Shown here: piece after piece, positions 1-9,244 of the stretch
How positions within the stretch are numbered: position 1 is the stretch's first letter
Layout: each line of letters opens with the position of its first letter
Assembly (NCBI GenBank): GCA_027452215.1
Contig: DAIDGQ010000035.1
Location: 121,777 to 185,776, forward strand
Reading direction: 5' to 3'
DNA: 64,000 nucleotides
From: Granulicella sp.
GTDB lineage: Bacteria; Acidobacteriota; Terriglobia; Terriglobales; Acidobacteriaceae
Translations under genes and position numbers: made by a program
The notes under the pieces: generated by a model
Database searches by the model: none
What the model saw: the letters and a program-made list of their open reading frames with translations, nothing else
Told to the model about the DNA's origin: nothing

Positions 1-54
1 CAGTTCGGTCACCAGAAATCCAATAAACAGTGCAAATAGATAGCGAAGTCGCAT
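1..54 (-). CDS. 5' end of an unidentified exported or membrane protein (partial)
   Basis: Only the first 18 codons lie in the window; the rest is beyond base 1. The reading begins MRLRYLFALFIGFL, a positively charged start followed by a hydrophobic stretch, as in a signal peptide or first membrane helix. The ATG at 54 is preferred over the in-frame ATG at 60, because a perfect GGAGGT (complement of 61-66) sits six bases before the ATG at 54 and touches the one at 60. Function cannot be told from this fragment. It is transcribed divergently from the propeller kinase. Confidence 0.6.
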   Translation of the reverse strand, partial: MRLRYLFALFIGFLVTEL

Positions 55-60
55 GAACAT

Positions 61-472
61 ACCTCCAGTCAAATGGTCCTCATCTGACGGCTCAACCGCG
101 GCCGGGTTACAGACAATTTTCACAATTGCCTCCAACTCACTGCACCACAATCCAACGGTACGCATCGGGAGTCTACGTCGGATCCTATTTCATAGAGCTA
201 ATTGATGGCCATCCGGATTTGCTGAAAATCGGCCTCGCGATCCCGCCTCCGCGCCCTCAGATTGAAACCGATCCCCCTCCACTGCGACTGGAATCCCGGC
301 TCGCGTCGGCGCTATGATGGACGCGAATCTACAAGGCGTATTGATCGTCGTTGCTTTTTCCAGTGTTACTCTGCACAGTGTGCGAACCTCAGGATGACTC
401 CTGCAATGAACGAGGCTTCGTTGCCGCGCAATCCAGCCAATGCAATGGAGATGTCACCGCTTGACTTCCAAC
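61..472. other. Divergent intergenic region
   Basis: About 410 bases separate the partial leftward gene from the kinase gene. Short open frames here have no recognisable product and poor ribosome sites. The region should hold the promoters of both divergent genes, but I could not identify a convincing -35/-10 pair or operator. Confidence 0.4.
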
Positions 473-3400
473 ATGGCAAGACACTCCTTCAATAAGTCGA
501 AGCCTCTCCATCGTAGGTGGTGCAGCATCGCGATTGTGTGGAGCAGCTGTCTTCTCGCATGCGTACCGCTGCTGGCGAACTCGGCCTACGCTCTCGATCC
601 AAGCAAATATTTGACTCAATATATGCACACGTCCTGGCGCATGCAGGACGGCTCCGCACCAGCCGGCATGTGGGCTATCACCCAAACATCGGACGGGTTC
701 CTGTGGTTTTCCTCCCATGCAGGCGATATCTACCGCTTTGACGGGATAAAGTTTGAACCGTCATTTCAGCCTGCCGACCGCAATGCAGTCGATGTGCCCT
801 CTGCCAAGATCACGGGCGTCGTCGTAAATATCTACGGGGATCACGGCGGGGGTCTCTGGGTGCTCTCCAGAGCAGAGATCGTTCATGTACGGGGCGGCGT
901 GGTGGTAGCGCGATTCGCATTGAAGGGGATGACACAGGGCCGAAACGTTAGCGAGGCCCCCGATGGCACGCTATGGGTGACTCGCGGCTTCAATACCGAT
1001 TCAGATGAACCCCTATGCCATGTTACCGACCATGATGTTAAGTGCTTCGGCAAGGCAGATGGCATCCCCATTTCGCCGATCGACTCCTTGCTGGCTGATG
1101 GAGAAGGCGGCTTTTGGCTGGGCGGACAAACCACCCTCGTGCACTGGAAGAACGGCATTTCCATCACCTACGCAATCGAGGGGCTGAACAAGAATGTGGG
1201 ACAAGACGGCATCACAAGTCTTGCCCGTGGGCCTGACGGTACTCTTTGGCTGGGTATGCTCGCGCAAGGACCCGGCTTGGGTGTTGCGCGATTGATAGGC
1301 GACAAAGTCAGGTCGTTCTCCGTGCCCGGCTTTGATGGAAGCAATCTCCAGGTCAACGGATTGGACTTTGACCGGGATGGCAATCTTTGGGTAGCCACCT
1401 CTGGCCAAGGACTCTTTCGGATTCATGGTCGATCTGCGGATCATTACGGCATGACAAATGGTCTGTCGAGCAATACCGTTCTGGCGGTGGACGAGGATCG
1501 GGAGGGGAACGTCTGGGCAACGACTACCAATGGCGTCGACAGTTTTCGAGATCCCCTCGTCACAACATACTCATCGCAGCAAGGTCTTGGCGGCGACCTT
1601 GCGGGCGGCGTACTCGCCCGTAACGACGGCACAATCTGGGTCGCAAACGCAGGTTCGCTCGATCATATTGTGCATGGCAAAGTCACCTCGCTTCGCACCG
1701 GGCGCGGACTGCCGGGCAACCAGGTTGGTGCCATGCTCGAAGATCGTGCAGGAAATATGTGGTTGGGAATCGATGACGGTCTCTATCTGTTCGATAAGGG
1801 GACGTTTCATCGCCTTCCCGAACCAGACCATAAGCCGCTCGGCCTGGTGGTTGGACTGACCGAAGACAGCAATGGAGATATCTGGGCCGAATGCTCTGGC
1901 AGTTCTCGAAAGCTCCTGCGCATTCGAGATTTCCAGGTCCGCGAAGAGTTCACCTCATCCCAGGTTCCGGCTGGCCACGCCTTGTCGCCTGATCCAGATG
2001 GCGGAATTTGGATAGGAAGCATCAAGGGCAACACACTCTTGCGTCTTCGTAACGGCAACCTCAAATCGTTCATGGTGGATCCCACCGAGACTATCTTCAG
2101 CAGCAAGATTCTGGCTCAGACCGACGGCTCGGTGCTTGCCTCCTCAGTGAATGGGCTGGTCGGATTGCGCAACGGCAAGGTGCAGCAGATGGCAATGAAC
2201 AATGGGCTCCCCTGCAACTCCGTTATCTCGTTTCAAGAGGACAGAAACAAGATCTGGTGGCTCTATACGGGGTGCGGCATTGTGGAGCTTCCTGATTCTG
2301 AACTGCAGCGATGGTGGGCAGATCCACAGTTAGTGGTGCACTTCAGGTTTCTCGATGTGACAGATGGCGCCCAACCCGGTCAGCCTTCTTTTAATTCGGC
2401 GGCATCTTCCTCCGACGGCCGCGTGTGGTTCGCCAATGGCGTTGGCGTGCAGATGCTGGATTCATCAACTCGTAATCTGAATGAGCAGCCTCCGGCAACC
2501 TATGTTGAATCGGTCCTCTCGGATCGCAAGCTTTTCCCGGCGATCGCCAACCTCAGCCTCGCACCGAATGTCCACGACCTGCAAATCGATTACACTTCAC
2601 CGACGTTTGCCTCTCCCCAGAAAGTTAAGTTCCGCTATCGACTTGTGGGCTACGACCATGATTGGCAGGACGCGGGTACCCGGAGGCAAGCGTTCTACAA
2701 CGACCTGCCCCCAGGAAAGTATTCCTTTCTCGTCATCGCAAGCAACAGCCAAGGAATGTGGAACTCAACACCAACCAGGTTTGCGTTCTCCGTCGCCCCT
2801 GCGTATTACCAGATGAGCTGGTTCCGCATCCTCATCGTGGGCGCATTGCTGGCTTTGCTATGGGCTGCTTATCAACTGCGGATGATTCAAATGCAACAGC
2901 AGTTTGCCATCATGTCGGAGGCGCGCATCAATGAACGCACCCGAATTGCGCGTGAACTTCACGACACACTTCTACAAAGTGCCCATGGTCTCCTGCTCAG
3001 CTTTGAGACGGTCGCACAGCTATTGCCCAATCGCCCAACAGAAGCCAAGCAAAAGCTGGACGAAGCCATCCAGCAGACGGCCAATATGGTTACAGAAGCG
3101 CGAGACGAAGTGCAGGGCTTGCGCGACTCAGCAGCAAATACAAGCGATATCGGAGTGGCCATTTGCTCCCTGGGTCGAGAATTGGCAAACGGTACATCCT
3201 CTCCTCCGAGTCCAGAATTTCAGGTCACGGTGGAAGGATCGATAAACTCTCTCCACCCCCTGCTCTACGACGAAATCCATAAGATCGCCACCGAAGCTCT
3301 ACGTAATGCATTCCGCCACGCGAAGGCGCGAAAGATCGAAGTGGAAATCCGCTATGACCTTGACCAATTCCGTTTGCGAATTCGAGACGATGGTAGAGGA

Positions 3401-3607
3401 ATTGATCCGCATAAGCTCACGAACAAAAGCAATGAGGGGCACTTCGGCTTGCGTGGCATGCAAGAACGAGCCGCTCTGATAGGTGGCGAACTCGTCGTGT
3501 GGAGCGAGGGGAATGAAGGCACGGAGATAGATCTGCACGTCCCCGCTGCTGCTGCCTATGTAACGCGGCAGAAACGTCGTTGGTTTACGTTGTTGTCCAA
3601 AGCTTGA
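473..3607 (+). CDS. Two-component propeller sensor histidine kinase (Reg_prop, Y_Y_Y, HisKA_3, HATPase)
   Basis: This is a 1044-residue membrane sensor kinase. After a signal-type segment ending near ANSAYA come many repeats of the two-component propeller type (GxLWxG, GNxW motifs, about residues 50-680), which form periplasmic beta-propellers. A Y_Y_Y domain follows (about 690-775), then one membrane helix (about 782-800). The dimerisation box RELHDTLLQ carries the phospho-accepting His near 827. The ATPase domain shows EALRNAFRHAKA (N box), RDDGRGI and GLRGMQERA. The HisKA_3 class pairs with NarL/FixJ regulators, and such a gene starts 15 bases downstream. An in-frame ATG at 440 would add 11 residues; 473 was chosen because it gives a better signal peptide, though neither start has a strong ribosome site. 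The ligand is unknown; in Bacteroidota and acidobacteria such sensors often detect polysaccharides. Confidence 0.9.
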   Translation: MARHSFNKSKPLHRRWCSIAIVWSSCLLACVPLLANSAYALDPSKYLTQYMHTSWRMQDGSAPAGMWAITQTSDGFLWFSSHAGDIYRFDGIKFEPSFQPADRNAVDVPSAKITGVVVNIYGDHGGGLWVLSRAEIVHVRGGVVVARFALKGMTQGRNVSEAPDGTLWVTRGFNTDSDEPLCHVTDHDVKCFGKADGIPISPIDSLLADGEGGFWLGGQTTLVHWKNGISITYAIEGLNKNVGQDGITSLARGPDGTLWLGMLAQGPGLGVARLIGDKVRSFSVPGFDGSNLQVNGLDFDRDGNLWVATSGQGLFRIHGRSADHYGMTNGLSSNTVLAVDEDREGNVWATTTNGVDSFRDPLVTTYSSQQGLGGDLAGGVLARNDGTIWVANAGSLDHIVHGKVTSLRTGRGLPGNQVGAMLEDRAGNMWLGIDDGLYLFDKGTFHRLPEPDHKPLGLVVGLTEDSNGDIWAECSGSSRKLLRIRDFQVREEFTSSQVPAGHALSPDPDGGIWIGSIKGNTLLRLRNGNLKSFMVDPTETIFSSKILAQTDGSVLASSVNGLVGLRNGKVQQMAMNNGLPCNSVISFQEDRNKIWWLYTGCGIVELPDSELQRWWADPQLVVHFRFLDVTDGAQPGQPSFNSAASSSDGRVWFANGVGVQMLDSSTRNLNEQPPATYVESVLSDRKLFPAIANLSLAPNVHDLQIDYTSPTFASPQKVKFRYRLVGYDHDWQDAGTRRQAFYNDLPPGKYSFLVIASNSQGMWNSTPTRFAFSVAPAYYQMSWFRILIVGALLALLWAAYQLRMIQMQQQFAIMSEARINERTRIARELHDTLLQSAHGLLLSFETVAQLLPNRPTEAKQKLDEAIQQTANMVTEARDEVQGLRDSAANTSDIGVAICSLGRELANGTSSPPSPEFQVTVEGSINSLHPLLYDEIHKIATEALRNAFRHAKARKIEVEIRYDLDQFRLRIRDDGRGIDPHKLTNKSNEGHFGLRGMQERAALIGGELVVWSEGNEGTEIDLHVPAAAAYVTRQKRRWFTLLSKA

Positions 3608-3622
3608 AGCAGAAGATCAGTT

Positions 3623-4255
3623 ATGAGCGTCGAACCATACCAAATTCGGGTCCTCGCAGTCGACGATCATCCCATCGTGCGTCAGGGCATTGCCAGCCTC
3701 GTCGGAATTCAAACCGATATGGTCTTGGTTGGAGAGGCGTCGAACGGCCGCGACGCGGTTCAGCAGTTTCGCAACCTCATGCCAGATGTAACACTCCTGG
3801 ATTTGCGTATGCCTGAGATGACTGGACTCGACGCTCTGATTGCGATTCGCAAGGACATTCCCAACGCCAGAATCATCGTTCTCACGACCTACGCCGGCGA
3901 TATGCAAATCCTGCGTGCACTCAAAGCCGGTGCCCAAGCCTACCTTCTCAAGAATACTTTGCATACAGATTTGATGCAGACAATCCGGGCTGTCCATGCG
4001 GGAAGGAAAGCACTATCGCCCGAAGCCACCTATGAGATCGCGGAGCATGCAACGGACGATGTCTTGTCGCCCGCTGAGGTCCTTGTACTGCGACTCATAG
4101 CCGCAGGAAACGCAAACAAAGATATTGCCGACTCCTTGTCGATTGCTGAAGAGACCGTGAAGAGTCGAGTGAAAAGCATTCTTTCAAAGCTAGGTGCAAA
4201 TGATCGGACCCATGCTGCGATGATCGGCTTGAAGAGGGGAATCATCGAACTGTAA
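3623..4255 (+). CDS. NarL/FixJ-family response regulator
   Basis: The 210-residue protein has a receiver domain with the acidic pair D14-D15, phospho-acceptor D60 in LLDLRMPEMTG and conserved K110. A C-terminal LuxR-type helix-turn-helix (about 145-205) contains NKDIADSLSIAEETVKSRV. It should bind DNA when phosphorylated. The gene begins 15 bases after the propeller kinase on the same strand, so the two form a cognate pair. Targets cannot be read from the sequence; the DoxX-like gene or the sigma factor downstream are candidates only by position. Confidence 0.93.
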   Translation: MSVEPYQIRVLAVDDHPIVRQGIASLVGIQTDMVLVGEASNGRDAVQQFRNLMPDVTLLDLRMPEMTGLDALIAIRKDIPNARIIVLTTYAGDMQILRALKAGAQAYLLKNTLHTDLMQTIRAVHAGRKALSPEATYEIAEHATDDVLSPAEVLVLRLIAAGNANKDIADSLSIAEETVKSRVKSILSKLGANDRTHAAMIGLKRGIIEL

Positions 4256-4360
4256 CGTGTCGATTCACGCGGCACGCTCCTTGCAACCCCAAAAGAGGGG
4301 AACGCAAAACCCGAATGGGGGTTTTCGCGCGCGGTCCAGACCACGCATTATTGCTTAGGT

Positions 4361-4765
4361 TTGGAAACTATTCCTTTGCGCCGTCTATATTCCACGTTCG
4401 CTGGAGGTTGGCCTGGCGCAGGCTTGCTGCTCATGCGCCTCGTAGTTGGTGCCGCACTTACGGACCGAGCGATTTGTATCCCAAGGGCCGATCAGGCTTT
4501 GGGCACCTATGCCTGGTGCGCTTTCTCTGCCGGTTGCGCTTTGCTTCTGGTCTCCGGTCTGTGGACACCATTCGCTGGAGTTGCTGTCACTCTTATAGAA
4601 ACACGGAACCTCTTGGCACTCTCCGGCGACAGATGGACCGCCCTGCTGCTCGGAACAATTGGAGGGGCACTTGCAATGCTCGGGCCGGGGGTCTGGTCAA
4701 TAGACGCACGTCTGTTCGGATGGATACGCATAAAACCTTCCTCCAACAGCGCCGAGAAAACATAG
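4361..4765 (+). CDS. DoxX-like small membrane protein
   Basis: The frame encodes 134 residues with about four hydrophobic segments and motifs seen in DoxX-like proteins (GGWPGAGLLLMRLVVGAA near the start, LVSGLWTPFAGV in the middle, GPGVWSIDARLFG near the end). Its role is not known; some DoxX proteins are quinone-linked redox or copper-stress accessory proteins. The start is uncertain: the frame opens with TTG at 4361, where an AGG is too close to be a good ribosome site, and the first ATG (4432) would remove the first conserved segment. It follows the response regulator by about 100 bases. Confidence 0.6.
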   Translation: METIPLRRLYSTFAGGWPGAGLLLMRLVVGAALTDRAICIPRADQALGTYAWCAFSAGCALLLVSGLWTPFAGVAVTLIETRNLLALSGDRWTALLLGTIGGALAMLGPGVWSIDARLFGWIRIKPSSNSAEKT

Positions 4766-4923
4766 TGGGACCTATTCAGACCAGCCGTCGCGCCCCTCTG
4801 GAAGCGTCCACCTCACCCTCAGCCGGGTGCGCCATTTGGCTCAATCCTGAGATTCGCTCAGTCGGTCCTACATTCCACAATTCGTGCTTCGGAAAACACT
4901 GACAAGAAAGTTGGTAGTTAGCT

Positions 4924-5577
4924 ATGGGATGCGTCACTCCGGCTCTCACATACTTCCAGGGTTCGAACACAGATGGCAGTGAGTCGGATAGAAACCTCGT
5001 CCACCGCGTGCTTTCAGGCGATGTCGAGGCTTTCTATGACCTGGTCCGTCCCCATCAACGTCCCATGTTCCTTGCAGCCTGGGCGCTGGTCCGAAACGAA
5101 GCGGACGCGATCGAAATCTCACAAGAAGCCATTCTGCGAGCGCTCAAAAACCTCGTCAACTTCCGCCATGAATCCAGATTTAGCACTTGGCTCATTCAGA
5201 TATGCATCAACGAAGCGAAGGCCAGGCTGCGCAAGGATCGCCGGCACCTCTTTGAGTCGCTGCACCAAACGAGTCCCTACAACGAGGATGATGTCATCTT
5301 CCGAGATATCCCCGATTGGCGGGCAATTCCGTCGCAGGTCTTCGAGCAACTCGAGCTGCGGCGCACACTGAGAGAAGCACTCGACGATCTCCCCGAGAAG
5401 TACCGCACCATACTGATCTTGCGCGATGTGCAGGATCTCAGCGTCAGCGAAACGGCTGCGATTCTAGGACTGTCGGAAGCCAATGTTAAGACCAGGCTTT
5501 GTCGTGCTCGCTCACGAATGCGCGACGCCCTAGCGCCAAATTTTAGAAGCTTCCGAGTTCCCCCCAAAAATCCGTGA
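4924..5577 (+). CDS. ECF-family RNA polymerase sigma factor
   Basis: The 217-residue protein has sigma region 2 (about 40-105, with RNEADAIEISQEAILRAL and FSTWLIQICINEAK) and region 4 (about 140-205, with LPEKYRTILILRDVQDLS and an HTH ending in ANVKTRLCRARSRMR). It directs RNA polymerase to a small stress regulon. No anti-sigma gene follows on the same strand; the only zf-HC2 gene nearby is convergent and coupled to the other sigma factor. The two sigma factors resemble each other in both conserved regions, so they may be paralogues. Confidence 0.92.
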   Translation: MGCVTPALTYFQGSNTDGSESDRNLVHRVLSGDVEAFYDLVRPHQRPMFLAAWALVRNEADAIEISQEAILRALKNLVNFRHESRFSTWLIQICINEAKARLRKDRRHLFESLHQTSPYNEDDVIFRDIPDWRAIPSQVFEQLELRRTLREALDDLPEKYRTILILRDVQDLSVSETAAILGLSEANVKTRLCRARSRMRDALAPNFRSFRVPPKNP

Positions 5578-5702
5578 CGACAACTTCGTCCCTTCTGCTC
5601 CTGCCTTCGGTTGCCGTCCGACACATACCGCCCTTGCCTCCATGGCCTGAGCGCTCATTGCACGAAGCGCAGACGCCAATCCCCGCGGTAGGCCAGTGAA
5701 AC

Positions 5703-5957
5703 CTACTCAGAGGTCTGCATTCGGTTGTTCAACTCTTCATCCAGACGTGCGTGGAGGCGATCGCTGAACCCTAAAGGCAACTCGAAAACACGATCATCTG
5801 CAGTCAGAATCAAGATGTTTCGCGTTGAGTCCAGCACCGCCGAACATATCTCACAATGGTCGAGATGCTCCTGTACGAGACGCAGAGTATCAGCAGGTAG
5901 CGTGTTGTCTAGGTATCCGGAAATGTAGTCCCAAACGTGCTTGCACTCTAGGACCAT
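5703..5957 (-). CDS. Zinc-finger (zf-HC2) anti-sigma factor
   Basis: The 84-residue soluble protein begins MVLECKHVWDYISGYLD and carries HLDHCEICS, the HxxxCxxC zinc-binding core of zf-HC2 anti-sigma factors. There is no membrane segment, so it would hold its sigma factor in the cytoplasm. The ATG at 5957 has a GGAGGT seven bases upstream; the frame also extends to a GTG at 5966, which overlaps that ribosome site. The start overlaps the last codons of the sigma gene at 5948-6571, which suggests translational coupling. Confidence 0.85.
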   Translation of the reverse strand: MVLECKHVWDYISGYLDNTLPADTLRLVQEHLDHCEICSAVLDSTRNILILTADDRVFELPLGFSDRLHARLDEELNNRMQTSE

Positions 5958-6571
5958 AAGAACCACCTCCGTTTCGGATTCATCGCCTTTAGCCTTGCAG
6001 CCAGGCTTCGCTGCAACATCATGCGAGCCCGATGCAGCCTCACCTTCACCAAGCTTATGCTGATGCTTAGCAACTCGGCAGTCTCCGCAACGCTCAATTC
6101 CTCTACATCACGTAACAGAAAGGTTTCCCTATAGATCAATGGAAGCTCCGATACGGCGCTCTCCAAAAGCTGTTGCATTTCTTTCCGCTCCAGCGCCTCC
6201 GAAGGAATCTCTTTCCAATCACGCAATAAAGCCGGCGATATGTGTCCATCTTCGTCATCGGGTTCGTCGAGCGAGTCCATCTTGAGTATCTTGTTTCGCC
6301 GCAGCCTCCCCCGCGCCTCATTCAATGTGATGCTGATAAGCCAGGTCCCGAACTTGGATTCCCCACGAAAGCAGTCCAATTTACGAAACGCTTGCAGAAA
6401 AGCCTCTTGAGAGACATCTTCGGCTTCCGACTCGTTGCGCATAAACGAGAGGGCCATGACATAGACCGTCCGCTCATACGGGCGAATGAGATCATGAAAG
6501 AGTTGGGTGTCGCCGCCTAGGATTGCGGCGATCATCTTCGACTCATCCCGATGGCTCTCGCTTCCGTTCAT
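5948..6571 (-). CDS. ECF-family RNA polymerase sigma factor, coupled to an anti-sigma gene
   Basis: From the ATG at 6571 this encodes 207 residues. Region 2 includes RNESEAEDVSQEAFLQAF and KFGTWLISITLNEARGRL; region 4 includes LPLIYRETFLLRDVEELS and an HTH ending ISLVKVRLHRARMML. The frame is open upstream to 6763, but that extension has no sigma-like sequence and the downstream start MNGSESHRDESKM fits family length. The gene ends inside the start of the zf-HC2 gene, a typical sigma/anti-sigma pair. Confidence 0.9.
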   Translation of the reverse strand: MNGSESHRDESKMIAAILGGDTQLFHDLIRPYERTVYVMALSFMRNESEAEDVSQEAFLQAFRKLDCFRGESKFGTWLISITLNEARGRLRRNKILKMDSLDEPDDEDGHISPALLRDWKEIPSEALERKEMQQLLESAVSELPLIYRETFLLRDVEELSVAETAELLSISISLVKVRLHRARMMLQRSLAARLKAMNPKRRWFLWS

Positions 6572-6820
6572 GCCACTCTCAGCCTGTTCTGCCCCATCCT
6601 TGAGCCACGTCGATCTTGGAGGTACGGGTATTAGAGGAAGACTCTCGCAAATGGTTACATTCGCATATACCTTCGACAAGGTAGTGCCAACATATTCTTT
6701 CGGCGAACTCCAGTGAAGGTCCTGTCTCGCTCGGAACGTCGCTAACGGCGACACGCCTATCACGGGCCGCCAACCGCGGTAGAATCATACAGGCAGCTGC
6801 GTCTGAGCCTGGCTAGCCTC

Positions 6821-7294
6821 CTAGGCTTGATGTATGTGGTGCCAGTGAATCGCTTCTTCAGCAGCTAGGAGAATGAGAGTGACTACTGACAGCGCTGTCT
6901 GCCACTGCTCCTGTTTAGCCTTCTTCGCCTGGCGAACAGGATCGAGTCTCCAGCGCGCTGAGGGTCGATTTCGCAACATACGAACCTGGGCCACGACAAT
7001 CAGGTTTACGGTCGCACCAATGAATGCGAATACCATCATCGGAATCCGAAACACATCGCGGTGAAGCCAATCCCATCCCGACATAACAGAGCTGGCAACC
7101 GCTAGCGAGAGCAGCGAGATCAGGATGCGTGCTCCACCAAGCCCAATCAACACGGTGCAAACACTCTGCAACACCGCAAACACCAGGCTCGTCCAGGCGG
7201 CAGCCAAATAAGCAGCACGACTGCTGACGCCGCCAACGACATCCCTGCTGATAGGCTCAGGCGCTTGGGACAACGGAGCAGAAGAAGGTGACAT
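6821..7294 (-). CDS. Small integral membrane protein with His-rich C-terminus
   Basis: The 157-residue protein has about four hydrophobic helices (LVFAVLQSVCTVLIGLGG, ILISLLSLAVASSVM, IPMMVFAFIGATVNLIVV and TALSVVTLILLAAEEAI) and a basic linker between helices three and four. It ends in IHWHHIHQA, which could bind a metal. No family is recognised with certainty. The ATG at 7294 is used; an upstream TTG at 7300 is in frame. It lies about 130 bases downstream of the bufferin operon on the same strand, so it might belong to it, but the gap weakens this. Confidence 0.6.
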   Translation of the reverse strand: MSPSSAPLSQAPEPISRDVVGGVSSRAAYLAAAWTSLVFAVLQSVCTVLIGLGGARILISLLSLAVASSVMSGWDWLHRDVFRIPMMVFAFIGATVNLIVVAQVRMLRNRPSARWRLDPVRQAKKAKQEQWQTALSVVTLILLAAEEAIHWHHIHQA

Positions 7295-7424
7295 GGACAA
7301 AATTATAGCCCGCCATCATTAACGCCCCAAAAGAAACTAGGAAGCGCTGCATGTCCAGAGCCACATTACTCTCGAAGTCCTCCCAACAACTAAAGCCGAA
7401 GCGGCGCCGGTCCTGCAATACGAG

Positions 7425-8309
7425 TCAGTCGGCTACACCTGGTCGGCAGAACCAACCAAGCTCTGCTGCGTGAGCAAAGCATTGCTGGATCTTTGCTGCC
7501 TGCTCCTCCGCTGAATCTCCGCTGGTCGAGAAAGCCTCTGCGATCGCTGCGCCGAGGGAGCGCCCCTTCTGCAGCCCAGACAACAATTCGTAAGCCTCGG
7601 GTTCGAGGCGCCGATAGTAGACCGAATTATCGTATCGATGCACAGCAAGGTAGACGTTTGAGCGCTGCATCTTCGGTAGGCGCGGCTGAACCTTGCGCTT
7701 GCGATCGACTACAGCGTTGCTCACGATATCACTGGTGCCCTGCCCCCGGTGAACGGCGAGGACCAACTCGTCTACGGGATAGCTAAGCTTGAGGAGTTGA
7801 AGATGCGGCTGTAGCATCAGCGTTGAAGCGTCGTTCAGTTGATGCAGGTCGCTCTCAACCATCGGCGGAAGCGCAGCGCGATCAAATGCTTCCACATAGG
7901 CCCACTCCAGCGCCACCACGTCCAATGCCAGCCTGAGGCGGCTTCCCGCATGGTGGGGATTCCTCTCCAACCATTTTGGAAGAGAGGCACCGAGATCACG
8001 CAAGCTAAATGAAGTCGAAGGAGTGTCTACAAGGTAGCCGAGGATCATCGAATCGAATCTCCTCGCTCCCAGCACCGCTTGGAGTGCGGGGAAATCTTCT
8101 GACACGGCATCGATTAGTCGAAACCAGTACTGGCGGTTGTAGATTTCAAGTCTTTCGAAAGAAGTTAGGCGGTCATTAGGCGTTATGTATGAGTTTGCGA
8201 TCGCTGCAACAGATTCTCCCTCGTCCGTTTGGATTCGCGTCTTCCACTCGCGTGTCAACGGCCGTGAGACATCCTCGAACATGCGTCGCTGGAAATCGAC
8301 CAGGTTCAT
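7425..8309 (-). CDS. HvfC/BufC-family (DUF2063) partner of the MNIO enzyme
   Basis: The 294-residue protein begins with the DUF2063/HvfC-type N-terminal domain (VDFQRRMFEDVSRPL, ITPNDRLTSFERLEIYNRQY and DAVSEDFPALQAVLG, residues 1-95). In characterised MNIO systems this partner recruits the precursor peptide to the modifying enzyme. The C-terminal half (about 130-290) contains YLAVHRYDNSVYYRRLEPEA and a helical end, as in BufC-like proteins. Its ATG at 8309 overlaps the stop codon of the MNIO gene, so the two are translationally coupled. Confidence 0.85.
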   Translation of the reverse strand: MNLVDFQRRMFEDVSRPLTREWKTRIQTDEGESVAAIANSYITPNDRLTSFERLEIYNRQYWFRLIDAVSEDFPALQAVLGARRFDSMILGYLVDTPSTSFSLRDLGASLPKWLERNPHHAGSRLRLALDVVALEWAYVEAFDRAALPPMVESDLHQLNDASTLMLQPHLQLLKLSYPVDELVLAVHRGQGTSDIVSNAVVDRKRKVQPRLPKMQRSNVYLAVHRYDNSVYYRRLEPEAYELLSGLQKGRSLGAAIAEAFSTSGDSAEEQAAKIQQCFAHAAELGWFCRPGVAD

Positions 8310-9184
8310 GCGAGCACCTCGAGGCTTTTTGAAGCCGCGGCAGCCAGATATTGATTTGCCTTGAGTGCTTCGCGGTGAACCTCTTCGAAGGATGGAATGT
8401 TATCGTCCCATTCAAGAAGTGTTGCAGTCGGACCAACTCGTTCGATGGCGCGGGCGTACATCCGCCATACAGGGTCCAGTACGGGATGATCATGGGTGTC
8501 GAGAGTATACTTCTCGAACTTCGAGTGACCTGCAATGTGGATCTGCGCCACCCGATCAGCCGCGACCGAGTTCACATACTCGAACGGGTCGAAGCCGTGG
8601 TTTTGCGAGGATACGTAGATATTGTTCACATCCAGCAGAATGCCGCAATCCGCCTCATGGACAACCTCGTTCAGGAACTCCCACTCCGTCATCTGCGACT
8701 CTTGAAATTCAACATAGCTGCTGACGTTCTCAACGGAGATGGGAATCTCAAGGAAGTCCTGCACTTCACGGATTCTGCGGGCTGTTGTCCGTATCGCCTC
8801 AAAGGTGTAGGGCAGAGGAAGCAGGTCGTGGGTATAGCGGCCATCTACGCTTCCCCAGCAAAGGTGGTCGGAGAGCCACGGAGTCTTGGTGCGCTTGACT
8901 AGCTCCTTCAAGCGTCTCAAATGCTCATAGTTAGCCGGCTGAGCAGATCCAAAGTACATTGAGACCCCATGCTGCACTACGCGATACTGCTCAAGAATCT
9001 GGTCGAGGATCTTGAGTGGGCGTCCACCATCAACCATGTAGTTCTCTGAGATGATTTCGAACCAGTCGACGACTGGCCTCTCCGCAAAGATGTGTTCGTA
9101 GTGCGGCACTCGAAGACCGACACCTATCCCATAGTCAGTAAATCCATTGAATCGATTCGCTGGCACTTTCTCTCTCCGATGCAA
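8306..9184 (-). CDS. MNIO-family (DUF692, HvfB/BufB-like) peptide-modifying oxidase
   Basis: The 292-residue protein is a DUF692/MNIO enzyme, a TIM-barrel with two or three iron ions that oxidises cysteines of a precursor peptide. Visible family motifs are DYGIGVGLRVPHY, DWFEIISENYM, HGVSMYFG, LSDHLCWG, ISVENVSSY, LLDVNNIYVSSQNHGFD, IHIAGH and LEWDDNIPSFEEV; these supply the His, Asp and Glu metal ligands. It lies between the Cys-rich precursor gene (60 bases upstream) and the BufC-like gene (4-base overlap). In studied bufferin operons this trio makes copper-binding peptides; that role here is inferred. Confidence 0.9.
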   Translation of the reverse strand: MHRREKVPANRFNGFTDYGIGVGLRVPHYEHIFAERPVVDWFEIISENYMVDGGRPLKILDQILEQYRVVQHGVSMYFGSAQPANYEHLRRLKELVKRTKTPWLSDHLCWGSVDGRYTHDLLPLPYTFEAIRTTARRIREVQDFLEIPISVENVSSYVEFQESQMTEWEFLNEVVHEADCGILLDVNNIYVSSQNHGFDPFEYVNSVAADRVAQIHIAGHSKFEKYTLDTHDHPVLDPVWRMYARAIERVGPTATLLEWDDNIPSFEEVHREALKANQYLAAAASKSLEVLA

Positions 9185-9203
9185 CGACAGCTTGCTAACG
9201 CTG

Positions 9204-9231
9204 GGAGGCTTGAAAGCGTCTTCAAGCCTCC
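9204..9231 (-). promoter_or_regulatory. Intercistronic hairpin between precursor and MNIO genes
   Basis: A perfect 11-bp inverted repeat (GGAGGCTTGAA and TTCAAGCCTCC, loop of six) fills about half of the 60-base gap between the precursor stop and the MNIO start. No U-run follows in the direction of transcription, so it is not a standard terminator. It could lower read-through or protect the upstream message, giving more precursor than enzyme. Confidence 0.55.
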
Positions 9232-9244
9232 ACAGGCCGTGCGA

